Source of the DNA: Ferrimonas futtsuensis DSM 18154 | GTDB lineage: Bacteria > Pseudomonadota > Gammaproteobacteria > Enterobacterales > Shewanellaceae | Assembly (NCBI RefSeq): GCF_000422645.1 | Contig: NZ_AUGL01000024.1 | Coordinates: forward strand, 1-64,000 | Reading direction: 5' to 3' | DNA length: 64,000 nucleotides | In this document: positions 17,201 to 23,630 of the stretch, piece by piece | Position numbering within the stretch: the stretch's first letter is position 1 | How the letters are laid out: each line of letters begins with the position of its first letter | The notes under the pieces: generated by a model | Seen by the model: only the letters and a program-made list of their open reading frames with translations | Database searches by the model: none | What the model was told of the DNA's origin: nothing | Made by a program: the position numbers and the translations under genes

Positions 17201-17331
17201 CTGGAGATCTGCTGTTTGGTGGAGCGGGCGGCGTCGCGGAGTTCATGAGGGGCACCCTGGATGAGGTGCGTCTGTATAACCGGGCCCTGAACGCCAATGA
17301 GATTCAGGCGCTGGCAACCCTGGCGCCCTGA
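11278..17331 (+). CDS. Giant exported modular PQQ-type sugar dehydrogenase with LamG repeats
   Basis: Exported protein of 2017 residues (GTG start; ATG at 11287 is an alternative, and neither has an ideal ribosome-binding site). A signal peptide covers residues 1-27. Residues 30-550 form a glucose/sorbosone dehydrogenase-type beta-propeller: HGLLGFALDPRYDENGHVYI, a likely active-site His in THQTHGIGQLVF, LNGKILRIDP, LRNPYRMS, and INFGWPAFEG. Then come a PKD domain (554-645), an Ig-like domain (645-752), a cadherin-like domain with the DLLANDS signature (755-855), a chitobiase-C-like domain (857-942), LamG (942-1135), cadherin-like (1151-1238), Ig-like (1240-1335), LamG (1339-1535), cadherin-like (1541-1630), Ig-like (1636-1730), chitobiase-C-like (1735-1810) and LamG (1818-2010). 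The three LamG modules are near copies. It probably oxidises a sugar or glycan outside the cell while the modules bind carbohydrate. No C-terminal anchor is visible. Confidence 0.85.
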   Translation: MKAMRNWLVSILLLLTLGAWPMVVWPALLDDQDFTEETLARPDGQGWSGVVGLAFSEAGDRIYAWERDGRVWIIDESNPVSSPFIDIADEVLAWRDHGLLGFALDPRYDENGHVYIGYIVDRHHLLHCVEPASGVGAPICDSEYDPNLTIQVTQATIGRVVRYTAIKPQGASDFSGATSVDYASRKVLIGESPSSGMPMTHQTHGIGQLVFGTDGTLLVAFGDGASFSSTDVGSAPESAYLDALADGILRPDENVGAYRAQMVNSLNGKILRIDPANGDGVASNPYYDGAAPRSPASRMWALGLRNPYRMSLKPGTGSHNPDEGNPGVLYVGDVGLSRWEEFLVVDGPNINFGWPAFEGMTIQSGYYFASPNSAQASAALGCDVEFTDLIVQETLSTPSFPNPCGSGQITSVPVFEHRRPSLDWFHDEPQTRYPAFDGNGAAVAVGVGEPVPGTSDILTQGTPFAGNASTGGAWYLSGEFPVTYHNTYFHGDFGGQWVRNFVMDDNDRVTQVRPFASDAGGVVFIATHPADGRLYYISWATFIYRVSYAPGGNRVPTAVASANPRYGPSPLTVQFSSAGSSDPDNDTLSYAWQFGDGDSGNGASPSHQYTAPNGNPISFTATLTATDDGSPAQSDSDTVLISLNNTPPQVSITSPADGTLYPLGSDTLYNLTAQISDNEHGSGELSCVWQTVLHHNNHTHEDPVDSNCASQVQIAPAGCDGETYFYRVTLTVTDDHGLSSTAVSNLYPDCDSVSPPDANDDSASVAVGGTVEVDLLANDSDDTGINVNSLTLLSQPASGLVTLLPGTGRVQYQPSITTSGSVSFQYRVLDVDGFVSDPATVVITITLVGGTPVVATPVISPPGGQYTAPLAVTLSSSTAGVSFYYSLDGSDPDLSSPTSDGNLTLEEGATLKVWGYRQGYVPSQVASQTYQLTPPDNGFPINGLVGYWPLNEAGGTLIGDASGNGHDGQLSGATWVNGWDGGGLRFDGVDDRVVIPHSSQLAFTLFQSFSLSAWVQPDGGQGGWAGLVTKSRERAPWYGLWITSWDAWAAGGPNAIFDGPISGGWHHLALVQDALVDSRWLYVDGVLAGTLDAQFGEGSGELWFGGAAGVAEFFDGVLDEIRLYDRALSADEVGVLATTPPPAAGPVTSADWVQISSGATVDIDVLANDSAIAGLDPATVEVLTSPDQGSITSINSSTGVITYSHNGGALDDGFSYRVQDTTGAWSVATAVSIAVEAYLPPTVTITSPQDGAQISGNLLVQWQLSGDDSLYDHIHVRLDDNPHVTLHNTGLTSYDFGQVDPGNHSIEVWLVTPDHQPLANPEASDSVSVTVLDPSGGDPTLVGYWALDSGSAQTAVDSSGNQNDGVILGAQVVTGRFGQGLRFDGVDDLVQVPHSSAFAFGSGDDFTLAFWAQGIGSQSGWSGVVTKSRDQAPWYGIWVASNRRWTSGGPQNISGSKISAGWHHLVLVQSGGSRYLYLDGVLNAEGSAQQANGGGDLIFGGTLGVSEHFSGVLDEVRLYSRALDAGEVSSLYNLEPGGVSVVALDDSASLGQGESISVDLLANDSATLGLDAGSVELMSAPAYGDLQIDSATGVASYQHDGSATTADGFSYRVADLQGNLSNTAQVQLIIEPYEPPAVTITAPAEGAQLTGNLVVQWQTAGDQTGFDHIHVQLDDQPYVPLHDTGLTSYDFGPGTAGSHVMRVWLVDANHQALTNPEASDQVSVTWSEPAVVSPPVIDPNGGDYTSEVTVTLSADSGAAIHYTLDGSTPDAGSDLYQVPILVGQSLTLQAVAILDGVSSSVSSAQFNLDLPGDGLPNAGLVGYWPMDETSGSQVLDASGSGLVGDISGAIRVPGWAGNGLYFDGVDDLVRVAHDAQLTFNAGASFSLSVWVSLDGDQGGWAGAVTKSRDEAPWYGLWVASYDRWIFGGPANIKGPVARSGWQQLTLIQDGVSGNRSFYLNGTLVGTGAAQSADGPGDLLFGGAGGVAEFMRGTLDEVRLYNRALNANEIQALATLAP
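14101..17325 (+). repeat. Intragenic triplicated LamG / Ig-like module
   Basis: The block LamG plus cadherin-like plus Ig-like (from 14101) recurs from about 15295 with a period near 1.2 kb, and a third LamG starts near 16729. At DNA level the segments at about 14358, 15547 and 16985, encoding VTKSR...APWYG, are highly similar. The Ig-like segments at about 15089 and 16277 (DHIHV.LDD) also match, which points to fairly recent internal duplication. Confidence 0.8.
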
Positions 17332-17347
17332 GGCTCTGCCTGAGCAC

Positions 17348-17368
17348 AGCCCCGCCGTGCGCGGGGCT
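17348..17368. terminator. GC hairpin at the convergent gene ends
   Basis: AGCCCCGC and GCGGGGCT form an 8-bp stem with a 5-base loop. It follows the giant dehydrogenase stop by 16 bases and overlaps the stop codon of the convergent DUF3108 gene. No T-tract follows, so it may work as a weak two-way terminator. Confidence 0.55.
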
Positions 17369-18092
17369 AGTGATTCTGTTGACGGGCGATTGGCATGGGC
17401 AAGGATTGAAACTGGGTTAACTCAACCTCGAGCACCAGGATCCCCAGACGACGGACCTCAAGGCGTACCAACTGATTGCCCAACTCCGGTGCAAACCAGA
17501 AATCGGCCACCCTGGACTTCCTGGGGTGAGTTTGGCGAAGGTGCAAAGTGGTGACGCTCCTGTCCATCAGTGGCAGTGTGGTCAAGCCGAGATTCTCGAA
17601 GCGGTAGTGGCGGGTCTCATCGCCCCAGGTGTAGCTGGTGACCACGTCTTGACCCGGCTTGGCCAACAGAGGAAGGTTCTGCAACATGGTGGCGGCCCCC
17701 TGGATGGCTGGGGTCATGGTGTCCGGATAGTCGATGAGTTCGCCATCCTCCAGTACCTCCATGGTGCCCTGAGCGCCCGGTTTGCCCCGGTACTCCACCG
17801 GGAACCAACCTTTTACCTGGGAGGCAAAGCTGTCGGTGTTCCAGCGCTCGTTAAACCAGCTCATGCGGGTAAGGTTGTTGGCATCGCCGAACAGGCAGAA
17901 ATCGCCGCTGCCTTCGAGGAGGGCCTGTTGTCCCTCCAGTTTCAGGCTTTGGGTGCCCTGACCGCAGGGCACCCCCTGGCTGCTTGCCTGGTAGTGGGCG
18001 GTAAACGGGGCGGTGGGCAGGGGCTCGGCCACTGCTGGCAGGCTGGCCGCCAACAGCAGGCACAGCTCAATCTTTCCGGGGGTGATTTTCAA
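17367..18092 (-). CDS. DUF3108 family exported protein
   Basis: Protein of 241 residues with a signal peptide (MKITPGKIELCLLLAASLPAVA, cleaved before EP) and a DUF3108-type body: FTAHYQASSQGVPCGQGTQSLK near the start, then a beta-rich barrel-like fold. The family is periplasmic or envelope-associated and has no firm function. I choose a TTG start at 18092. It has AGGAG four bases upstream and yields a clean signal peptide, while the frame further upstream would replace it with unlikely residues. The start lies 26 bases inside the 3' end of comFB, so translation is probably coupled. It is the last gene of the HDAC-like/comFB/DUF3108 operon. Confidence 0.75.
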   Translation of the reverse strand: MKITPGKIELCLLLAASLPAVAEPLPTAPFTAHYQASSQGVPCGQGTQSLKLEGQQALLEGSGDFCLFGDANNLTRMSWFNERWNTDSFASQVKGWFPVEYRGKPGAQGTMEVLEDGELIDYPDTMTPAIQGAATMLQNLPLLAKPGQDVVTSYTWGDETRHYRFENLGLTTLPLMDRSVTTLHLRQTHPRKSRVADFWFAPELGNQLVRLEVRRLGILVLEVELTQFQSLPMPIARQQNH

Positions 18093-18330
18093 TGTACTCC
18101 TGAGCCCGCTCCAGAGCCTGATCCACATTTTTCTGCATGGCGATAAGTTCGTCCATGGAGGCGTAGGCACTTAAGTCCACCCGGTGACGGAAGTAGCGAC
18201 AGGGAAGCTGATTCAGGGTGAGACAGAAGAGATCGGCCAACTGGTCATCGTCGAACTTCTCCCCCAGTTTGCGTTCGGTGACGGTCTGATCCAACAGGAT
18301 CTCATAGTAGTTTCTGATTTCAGCGTCCAT
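18067..18330 (-). CDS. ComFB family protein
   Basis: Small cytoplasmic protein of 87 residues matching the late-competence ComFB family: NYYEILLDQ near the start, then DDDQLADLFCLTLNQLPCRYFRHRVDLSAY. Members are found in Bacillus competence operons and widely in cyanobacteria and Proteobacteria. From general knowledge, some ComFB proteins were recently described as cyclic-di-nucleotide receptors, so a signalling role is possible. AGAGGA lies 10 bases before the ATG. It sits 13 bases after the HDAC-like gene and overlaps the DUF3108 gene, so the three form an operon. No competence gene is nearby. Confidence 0.8.
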   Translation of the reverse strand: MDAEIRNYYEILLDQTVTERKLGEKFDDDQLADLFCLTLNQLPCRYFRHRVDLSAYASMDELIAMQKNVDQALERAQEYIENHPRKD

Positions 18331-18343
18331 GTGTCAGGGTCCT

Positions 18344-19279
18344 CTATCCCAGAGTTAAGGCGGCGCGGAACAGCTGCGCATGGCGCCTGGTCAGGCTGTC
18401 GGGGTCGCGGTCGTAGCCGCCGCCGATAACGCAGGCCAGGGGGATGGCGCTGTCCCTACATTTAGATAGTACCAGCTGTTCTCTCTGGCGTAATCCCTCA
18501 TCGCTCACCTGCAGATGGCCGAGGCGATCATCCTTGTGCACATCCACACCCGCATCGAAGATCACCAGATCCGGGCTGTGCAGCCTCAGGGCCAGGGTCA
18601 GAGCCTGATCCACGGTTTGAAGGTAGGCGGAATCGCCCACCCCTTTTTCAACTGGGAAGTCCAGATCTGAGGGGGGCTTGCGGCTGGGGAAGTTGGACTC
18701 GCAATGGACAGAGCAGCTGATGATCTCTGGTCTTGAGGCACACAGTGCCGCGGTGCCATCGCCATGGTGGACATCCAGATCGAAGATAAGCACCCGGTCT
18801 ATCCCTGGGTGGGTCAGGGCCTGTTCGGCGGCGAGGACCAGGTCGTTGAAGACGCAGTAGCCGCTGCCAAAGTCGAAATGGGCATGGTGGTATCCCCCGG
18901 ACAGGTGCAGGGCCAGGCCATGCTCCAGGGCCAGTTCGGCGGTCAGGCAGGTGCCGGAGACCGAGGCCAGTGTACGGGCCACCAGGGTTTCACTCCAGGG
19001 GAAGCCCATGCGACGAATCGCTTTGTCGGACAGGCGGTTCGTCAGGAAGGCGTTGGCGTAGTCGTCGCTGTGGCACAGGGACAGGCGTCGGGGATCCAGG
19101 CTGTCGGGACGGTGCCAGAGAAGTCGGCCTGGCGCTACGGTGGTGGTCAGGTGGTCGTAAAGGTGGCGATACTTGGTGATGGGGAAGCCGTGGCTGGGCG
19201 GCAGCACCAGTTGCGAGTAGATGGGGTGATAAACGCAGTGCAGCATGGGCGACAGCCGCGGGAGAGGCTCCCGCATCAT
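18344..19279 (-). CDS. Histone deacetylase-like deacylase
   Basis: Zn-dependent amidohydrolase of the HDAC/AcuC/acetylpolyamine deacetylase superfamily, 311 residues and probably cytoplasmic. Catalytic features are complete by comparison with human HDAC8: the His pair in GGYHHAHFDFGSGYCVFND, the metal ligands in DLDVHHGDGTA, the third ligand in DAGVDVHKDDRLG, and the transition-state Tyr in GGGYDRD. The substrate could be an acetylated protein lysine, an acetylpolyamine or another acyl amide; the sequence does not decide. Neither the ATG at 19279 nor the one at 19246 (300 residues) has a good Shine-Dalgarno, and alignment of the family would favour the shorter form. It is first in an operon with comFB and a DUF3108 gene. 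Confidence 0.85.
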   Translation of the reverse strand: MMREPLPRLSPMLHCVYHPIYSQLVLPPSHGFPITKYRHLYDHLTTTVAPGRLLWHRPDSLDPRRLSLCHSDDYANAFLTNRLSDKAIRRMGFPWSETLVARTLASVSGTCLTAELALEHGLALHLSGGYHHAHFDFGSGYCVFNDLVLAAEQALTHPGIDRVLIFDLDVHHGDGTAALCASRPEIISCSVHCESNFPSRKPPSDLDFPVEKGVGDSAYLQTVDQALTLALRLHSPDLVIFDAGVDVHKDDRLGHLQVSDEGLRQREQLVLSKCRDSAIPLACVIGGGYDRDPDSLTRRHAQLFRAALTLG

Positions 19280-19283
19280 GGGG

Positions 19284-19300
19284 CCTGTTGACTCAACAGG
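19284..19300. promoter_or_regulatory. Perfect palindrome upstream of the HDAC-like gene
   Basis: CCTGTTGA-C-TCAACAGG has 8-base arms around one base and lies just before the longer HDAC-like start. The one-base centre argues against an RNA hairpin and for a protein-binding site. Confidence 0.4.
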
Positions 19301-19305
19301 GAAAC

Positions 19306-19334
19306 AGGTTCGGCGTCATTTGAGCGCCGAACCT
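19306..19334 (-). terminator. Terminator after the DUF2057 gene
   Basis: AGGTTCGGCG and CGCCGAACCT form a 10-bp perfect stem with a 9-base loop, 28 bases after the DUF2057 stop. On the minus strand GTTT follows, a weak T-tract. It separates the dinG operon from the HDAC-like operon. Confidence 0.65.
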
Positions 19335-19361
19335 CTGCCCGCAAGCAACAGGCCCGGGGCC

Positions 19362-20075
19362 TTACATGTTGGAGATGGCCCAGGTCATAAACTCTTTACG
19401 AGTCTTTTCGTCGGCCTGCTGCCACCAGTACTTGAGCATCGCCTCTGGGTTCAGCTTAACGTCACCCTGCAGTTGGACCTGATCGGCAGTGCCCTGGCTG
19501 GGGGCGGTGGCGGCGACGGCGCTGGTTGCCACAGTCGCGGTGGTCGCGGCAGCCGCATTGGTGGCGCTGCCCGCCGGGGCGGTGGCGGCAATCACTTCCT
19601 GCTTATGCTTCTGCTCTGGGGTCAGCTCCTTGGTCAGGGTATCGATGATGCTCTCCTCACGGATGGTGGTCATCTCGATGCTGTACTGAACCTGCTGGCC
19701 GCCGGAGTGGGTCACCTTGACCTTGGGATCCTGGGCGAAGGCCTTGGCCTGCTTCAGATCGCGAATGGGGGTTTGTGGGCGCAGTTTGTACTCGCCATCG
19801 GCGTCGATGGTGATGTGCAGCAGGAAGGGGTCGGAGTTGACCCGCTGGTGGCCATCACCATAGGGCTCTTCGATGAGATCCTTGTAGACCAGGGCCACAG
19901 TGTGCTCGCCTTTCTCCAGCTCAAGCTCATCTTTGTGGCTGAAGAAATTGGATTTTACCTCCTGGCCATTGACGGCGATGAACTCCATGGACAGTGGAAT
20001 GTTCAGTTCAGCCGCCAGAGTGTTCAGGCTCATGCCTCCGGCGATTAGTGCAGCCATCAGTGAGGCTTTGTTCAT
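19362..20075 (-). CDS. DUF2057 (YccT-like) family exported protein
   Basis: Protein of 237 residues with a signal peptide (MNKASLMAALIAGGMSLNTLAA). The mature N-terminal part matches DUF2057: a short strand (LNIPLSMEFIAVNGQEV), then LELEKGEHTVALVYKDL. An Ala/Thr-rich, low-complexity linker (about residues 165-200) precedes a C-terminal helix with LKYWWQQADEKTRKEFMTWA. The linker is unusual and suggests a tethered C-terminal segment. The ATG at 20075 has AAGGAG 6 bases upstream, which rules out the longer frame. It follows priC by 10 bases and is the last gene of the dinG operon, ending at a strong hairpin. Function is unknown; periplasmic location is inferred. Confidence 0.8.
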   Translation of the reverse strand: MNKASLMAALIAGGMSLNTLAAELNIPLSMEFIAVNGQEVKSNFFSHKDELELEKGEHTVALVYKDLIEEPYGDGHQRVNSDPFLLHITIDADGEYKLRPQTPIRDLKQAKAFAQDPKVKVTHSGGQQVQYSIEMTTIREESIIDTLTKELTPEQKHKQEVIAATAPAGSATNAAAATTATVATSAVAATAPSQGTADQVQLQGDVKLNPEAMLKYWWQQADEKTRKEFMTWAISNM

Positions 20076-20085
20076 CCTGTGCTCC

Positions 20086-20727
20086 TTAGTGCTTCTGCCC
20101 ACCCTTCTCCAGGCGGGCGATACGTTCTTCAATATAGGTCATAGCCTGACGACAACGGCCAAGCCGCTTTTGCGTTGCCAGAATCTCATTCTGTAGTGTG
20201 ATTTTTTCCGCCCCCTGATGCAAATCAAGTTTTTGTTCCAATTCATGAATCTTTTGTTGAAGACGGTTGGCCCAGTTCTGGTGTTTTCTCAGCTCCTCAT
20301 AGGCGCTGTGGCTGTTCTGCATCACCGAGCGGGCGATCCACTGGTACTTGCTGTCCTGCCGGGGCAGGCCCTTGCGGCGGCTGGAGAAACGCGCCCCTGC
20401 CGCCTGTAAGCCGGTGGCGCTCATCGCCTGCATCACCGCCTGATAGCGGTCGGAAAACTGCTGACACACCAATTCAAAGGTGTCACCGGAATCCGGGGCC
20501 TGGCTCAGCCGGCTCAGGGTATGCAGATCCTGCTCCAGGCGTTGCAGGCACTGAGCCAGGGAGGCGCCGGTATGGTCAAACAGGGCGGAGTGAAACCTTT
20601 GCTGGTGATCCAGGGCCTGGGTGGTGTTGTTGGCCAGGGACTGGTCATGTTGCTGGACCTGACTCTTGAGCTGCTCCAGTCGCTGCCTGAGCAGCTGCAG
20701 AAGTTCACTGCGGGCACGAAAACTCAT
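20086..20727 (-). CDS. priC: PriC-like primosomal replication protein N''
   Basis: All-helical cytoplasmic protein of 213 residues resembling PriC, which helps reload DnaB helicase at stalled replication forks. The C-terminal part (LHQGAEKITLQNEILATQKR then LGRCRQAMTYIEERIARLEK) matches the conserved end of PriC. The family varies greatly in sequence, so the call rests mostly on this region, the length and the coiled-coil pattern. The ATG at 20727 has GGAGG 7 bases upstream and overlaps the TSUP stop as ATGA. Grouping with dinG and, divergently, polB fits a genome-maintenance role. Confidence 0.75.
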   Translation of the reverse strand: MSFRARSELLQLLRQRLEQLKSQVQQHDQSLANNTTQALDHQQRFHSALFDHTGASLAQCLQRLEQDLHTLSRLSQAPDSGDTFELVCQQFSDRYQAVMQAMSATGLQAAGARFSSRRKGLPRQDSKYQWIARSVMQNSHSAYEELRKHQNWANRLQQKIHELEQKLDLHQGAEKITLQNEILATQKRLGRCRQAMTYIEERIARLEKGGQKH

Positions 20728-21500
20728 AGCCAGGCCTCCACCGCCAGCTTGCCGGCGATGATCAGTACCACGGAGATGAACACCGGCCGGATAAAGCGGC
20801 TGCCAAAGCGGATGGCGGAGTGTGCGCCGATCCAGGCGCCGGCCATCAGGCACAGCCCCATTGCCAGGCCGATGCCAAAATGGACATGGCCCAGGCCGAT
20901 AAAAAAACCGAGGGAGGTGGCGTTGCTGACGAAGTTCATGCTGCGGGCCAGCCCGGAGGAGAGCAGGATGTTCATCCGGTACAGCACCATGGAGGAGACG
21001 GTCCAGAAGGCGCCGGTTCCCGGGCCGGCGAAGCCGTCATAGAACCCCAGTGACACCCCCTGGCTCCACTGCTTGGTGCGCAGGGCCCGGTCTTTTTCCG
21101 GCAGCCCCCGCTGTTCATCACAGGGGGAGGGGGCCAGCAGGGTATAGAGGGCGATGATGACAATCACCAACGGCAGGATGCGGTTGAGCAGGTCGGCGGA
21201 GAACAGGTCCACCGCCAGGGTGCCTGCTGCGGCGCCGATAAAGGTGGCCAACACGGATCCTCGCCAGAACTGCGGGTTAAACAGCTGTTTGCGATAGAAG
21301 GTCCAGCTGGCCGTAAAGGAGCCAAAGCTGGCGGCCAGCTTGTTGGTGCCCAGAGCCAGATGTGGCGGCAGCCCGGCGGTCAGCAGGGCGGGTATGGTCA
21401 GCAGTCCACCCCCTCCGGCCACGGCATCGATAAAGCCAGCGGCGAAGGCTACGGTGGAGAGCAGCAGTATCAGGTTCAGGTCGAGACCCAGTTCCATCAT
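20724..21500 (-). CDS. TSUP family membrane permease (TauE/SafE, YfcA-like)
   Basis: Inner-membrane protein of 258 residues with about eight hydrophobic segments. It belongs to the sulfite exporter TauE/SafE (DUF81) family. The repeat signature is visible: GFIDAVAGGGGLLTIPALL near the start, LGTNKLAASFGS after it, and FYDGFAGPGTGAFW in the second half. Substrates of the family are small sulfur or organic anions; none can be assigned here. The start at 21500 is one base after the dinG stop, and the stop overlaps the priC start. It is an operon partner of dinG, as a matter of conserved position rather than shared function. Confidence 0.85.
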   Translation of the reverse strand: MMELGLDLNLILLLSTVAFAAGFIDAVAGGGGLLTIPALLTAGLPPHLALGTNKLAASFGSFTASWTFYRKQLFNPQFWRGSVLATFIGAAAGTLAVDLFSADLLNRILPLVIVIIALYTLLAPSPCDEQRGLPEKDRALRTKQWSQGVSLGFYDGFAGPGTGAFWTVSSMVLYRMNILLSSGLARSMNFVSNATSLGFFIGLGHVHFGIGLAMGLCLMAGAWIGAHSAIRFGSRFIRPVFISVVLIIAGKLAVEAWL

Positions 21501-21501
21501 C

Positions 21502-23589
21502 TCAATATTCAATATGGCGGCGGTAGGGAGGCAAAGAATCCAGCAGAGCACTGCCGTAGCGTTTGGTTACCAGGCGACGGTCCAGCACGGTGATTCTGCC
21601 GTAGTCGGTTTCGTTGCGAAGAAGACGACCGCAGGACTGTACCAGTTTTTTGGCTGCATCGGGAACCGCCAGCTGCAAAAAGGGGTTGCCTCCTTTGGAC
21701 TTGATGTATTCGGCGTGGGCCTGCTCCACCGGCGAGGTGGGCACGGCAAAGGGCAGCCGGGTGATGATCAGGTTGGTCAGGTAGTCGCCCGGCAGATCCA
21801 GACCCTCGGAAAAACTGCTGGTGCCAAACAGGATGGACACCTCCCCCCGATCAACGCGGGCTTTGTGTTCGGCAATCAGCTCTGAGCGGGCGCCTTCACC
21901 CTGCACAAGGATCGGCAGTTTCTTATGCATCCTCAGGGTGTCGGCCACCGCCTCCATTTGCCGGTAGGAGGTGAAGAGCACCAGGCTGGCGGTCTCCTCC
22001 TCCAGCAGATCCGGAATGGTTTTCACCAGCATGTCGCCGAAGCGGTCATCCTGGGGCTCTGCGGTCACTTTAGGCAGGAACAGGGTGGCGTTCTGCTGGT
22101 AATCGAATGGTGAGGGCAGGGCGGTGTAGCGGGTGCCATCGTCGTTGCGCAATCCCACCTGGTGCCGATAATGATCGAAGCTGCCCAGGGCCATCAGGGT
22201 GGCCGAGAGCAGGGCCACGCCGGCGGCCTTGCTCCACAGCATCTCCTCGAGCATAAAGCCGATCTCTATGGGGGAGGTGCTGACATGAAAGTCCTGGCGT
22301 TGCTGAAATTCCACCTTTTCTATCCAGCGAGCCAGGGGCGCGCTGTTTTGAGGGATCTCTTTGGACATCATCTGCCACAGCTGGGTCAGTCCCTCCAGCC
22401 GCTGCAGGTGCATGCCCACCTCGGCCACCAAGGGTTCCGCCTGCCAGCCCTTGATCTCCCCCTCCTTCACCGACTCCATCAGCATGGTCTGCAGCTTGGT
22501 GAGCTTTTTCAGCCCCTGGCCGCAGGCGGTCTTGAGGTTGGTGGCCAGGGTGACCAGCACTTCGGGCAGGGCACCGTTTTCAAATCGGTGGCGCAGCTCC
22601 GGATTGTCGAACAGACTTGGGTTGGCTTCGCAGAAACTGACCACCTGGCCGAGGCCGTCTCCGAGGGCCTCCAGGTCTTCGGTGAGTTCCATGGACAGGT
22701 TGGTGGCCTTGTCGGAGCGCAGCTCTCTGGCCAGTTTGTGGGCCGATTTCTCCAGCTTGCCCAGCCACTCCACCGTGCTTTTCATGTTGGCACTGGCGGC
22801 GGAGAAGTCCCGGGTTACCTGGGGAAGGTGATGGGCCTCGTCGACAATGTAGTACATGGAGTCCGGGTCGGGGAGGATCTTGCCGCCGCCAAGCTCCAGG
22901 TCCGCCAGCAGCAGGGAGTGGTTGACGATCAGTACATCCCAGCTGTCCATCTCATCCCGGCTACGGTGAAAGGGGCAGTCGCGGTGCGCCGCCAGCTGCT
23001 TATTGCAGCTGTGCTTATCTGAGCCAATCTGCTGCCACAGGTAATCGGGCACCGGCTCGGGAACGCTGTCCACCTCGCCGTTCCATTTCCCTTCGTGGTA
23101 GGCCTGATGCAACCGTTTAAGCAGGGCCACATCGGCGCTGGCGGGCTTGCTCTCCCACAAGGCCTGTTGACCGGTTTCCCCCTCACCGGCTTCGCCGGCG
23201 AGCAGTTCCAGCTTGGAGAGGCAGGCATACCGCTGCCGCCCTTTGGCCAGGCCAAAGCGAAAGTTCATGCCGCTGTGCTTCTGTACCAGAGGCAGGTCCT
23301 TGTTCACCAATTGTTCCTGCAGGGCCACGGTGGCGGTGGCGATGCACACCTTGCGGCCACTGGCCAGCGCCTGGGGGATGGCACCCAGGCAGTAGGCCAG
23401 GGATTTACCGGTGCCGGTGCCGGCCTGGACCACCATGATGCGCCGCTCTTTGCAGTACTCACCGGCCAGGGTCTTGGCGATCTCGGCAATCAGGTAGTTT
23501 TGCTCCTTGCGCCGGACGAAGTTGGGGATCGCCTCGGCGATGCCGTTGTAGGCCTGGCGGGTCAGTTTCTTGGTCTTATCGCTGAGCAT
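21502..23589 (-). CDS. dinG: ATP-dependent DNA helicase DinG
   Basis: SF2 5'-3' DNA helicase of the XPD-like Fe-S group, 695 residues (E. coli 716), acting on R-loops and forked DNA. Motifs: Walker A QAGTGTGKS (about residues 55-63), DEAHHLP, a SEGLDLPG segment, and the last-motif QSCGRLLRNETDYGRI. The Fe-S region is odd. E. coli has one cysteine in RYVC and three in SCLNRNCYYYRECPF; here RYAC and SCNKQLAAHRDCPF keep only three, with one residue deleted. The ATG at 23589 is chosen because family similarity begins just after it. Expression should be damage-inducible from the LexA-type box 26 bases upstream. It is first gene of the dinG-TSUP-priC-DUF2057 operon. Confidence 0.95.
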   Translation of the reverse strand: MLSDKTKKLTRQAYNGIAEAIPNFVRRKEQNYLIAEIAKTLAGEYCKERRIMVVQAGTGTGKSLAYCLGAIPQALASGRKVCIATATVALQEQLVNKDLPLVQKHSGMNFRFGLAKGRQRYACLSKLELLAGEAGEGETGQQALWESKPASADVALLKRLHQAYHEGKWNGEVDSVPEPVPDYLWQQIGSDKHSCNKQLAAHRDCPFHRSRDEMDSWDVLIVNHSLLLADLELGGGKILPDPDSMYYIVDEAHHLPQVTRDFSAASANMKSTVEWLGKLEKSAHKLARELRSDKATNLSMELTEDLEALGDGLGQVVSFCEANPSLFDNPELRHRFENGALPEVLVTLATNLKTACGQGLKKLTKLQTMLMESVKEGEIKGWQAEPLVAEVGMHLQRLEGLTQLWQMMSKEIPQNSAPLARWIEKVEFQQRQDFHVSTSPIEIGFMLEEMLWSKAAGVALLSATLMALGSFDHYRHQVGLRNDDGTRYTALPSPFDYQQNATLFLPKVTAEPQDDRFGDMLVKTIPDLLEEETASLVLFTSYRQMEAVADTLRMHKKLPILVQGEGARSELIAEHKARVDRGEVSILFGTSSFSEGLDLPGDYLTNLIITRLPFAVPTSPVEQAHAEYIKSKGGNPFLQLAVPDAAKKLVQSCGRLLRNETDYGRITVLDRRLVTKRYGSALLDSLPPYRRHIEY

Positions 23590-23614
23590 GCTGTGCGTGG
23601 GTTGGGGAAAGTAG

Positions 23615-23630
23615 CTGTACAGAATACCAG
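23615..23630. promoter_or_regulatory. LexA (SOS) box shared by dinG and polB
   Basis: CTGTACAGAATACCAG fits the CTG-N10-CAG form of the LexA operator, and the flanking TA after CAG also fits. It lies in the 62-base gap between dinG and polB, 26 and 22 bases from their start codons. Both genes are LexA targets in E. coli, which strengthens the call. Confidence 0.75.
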
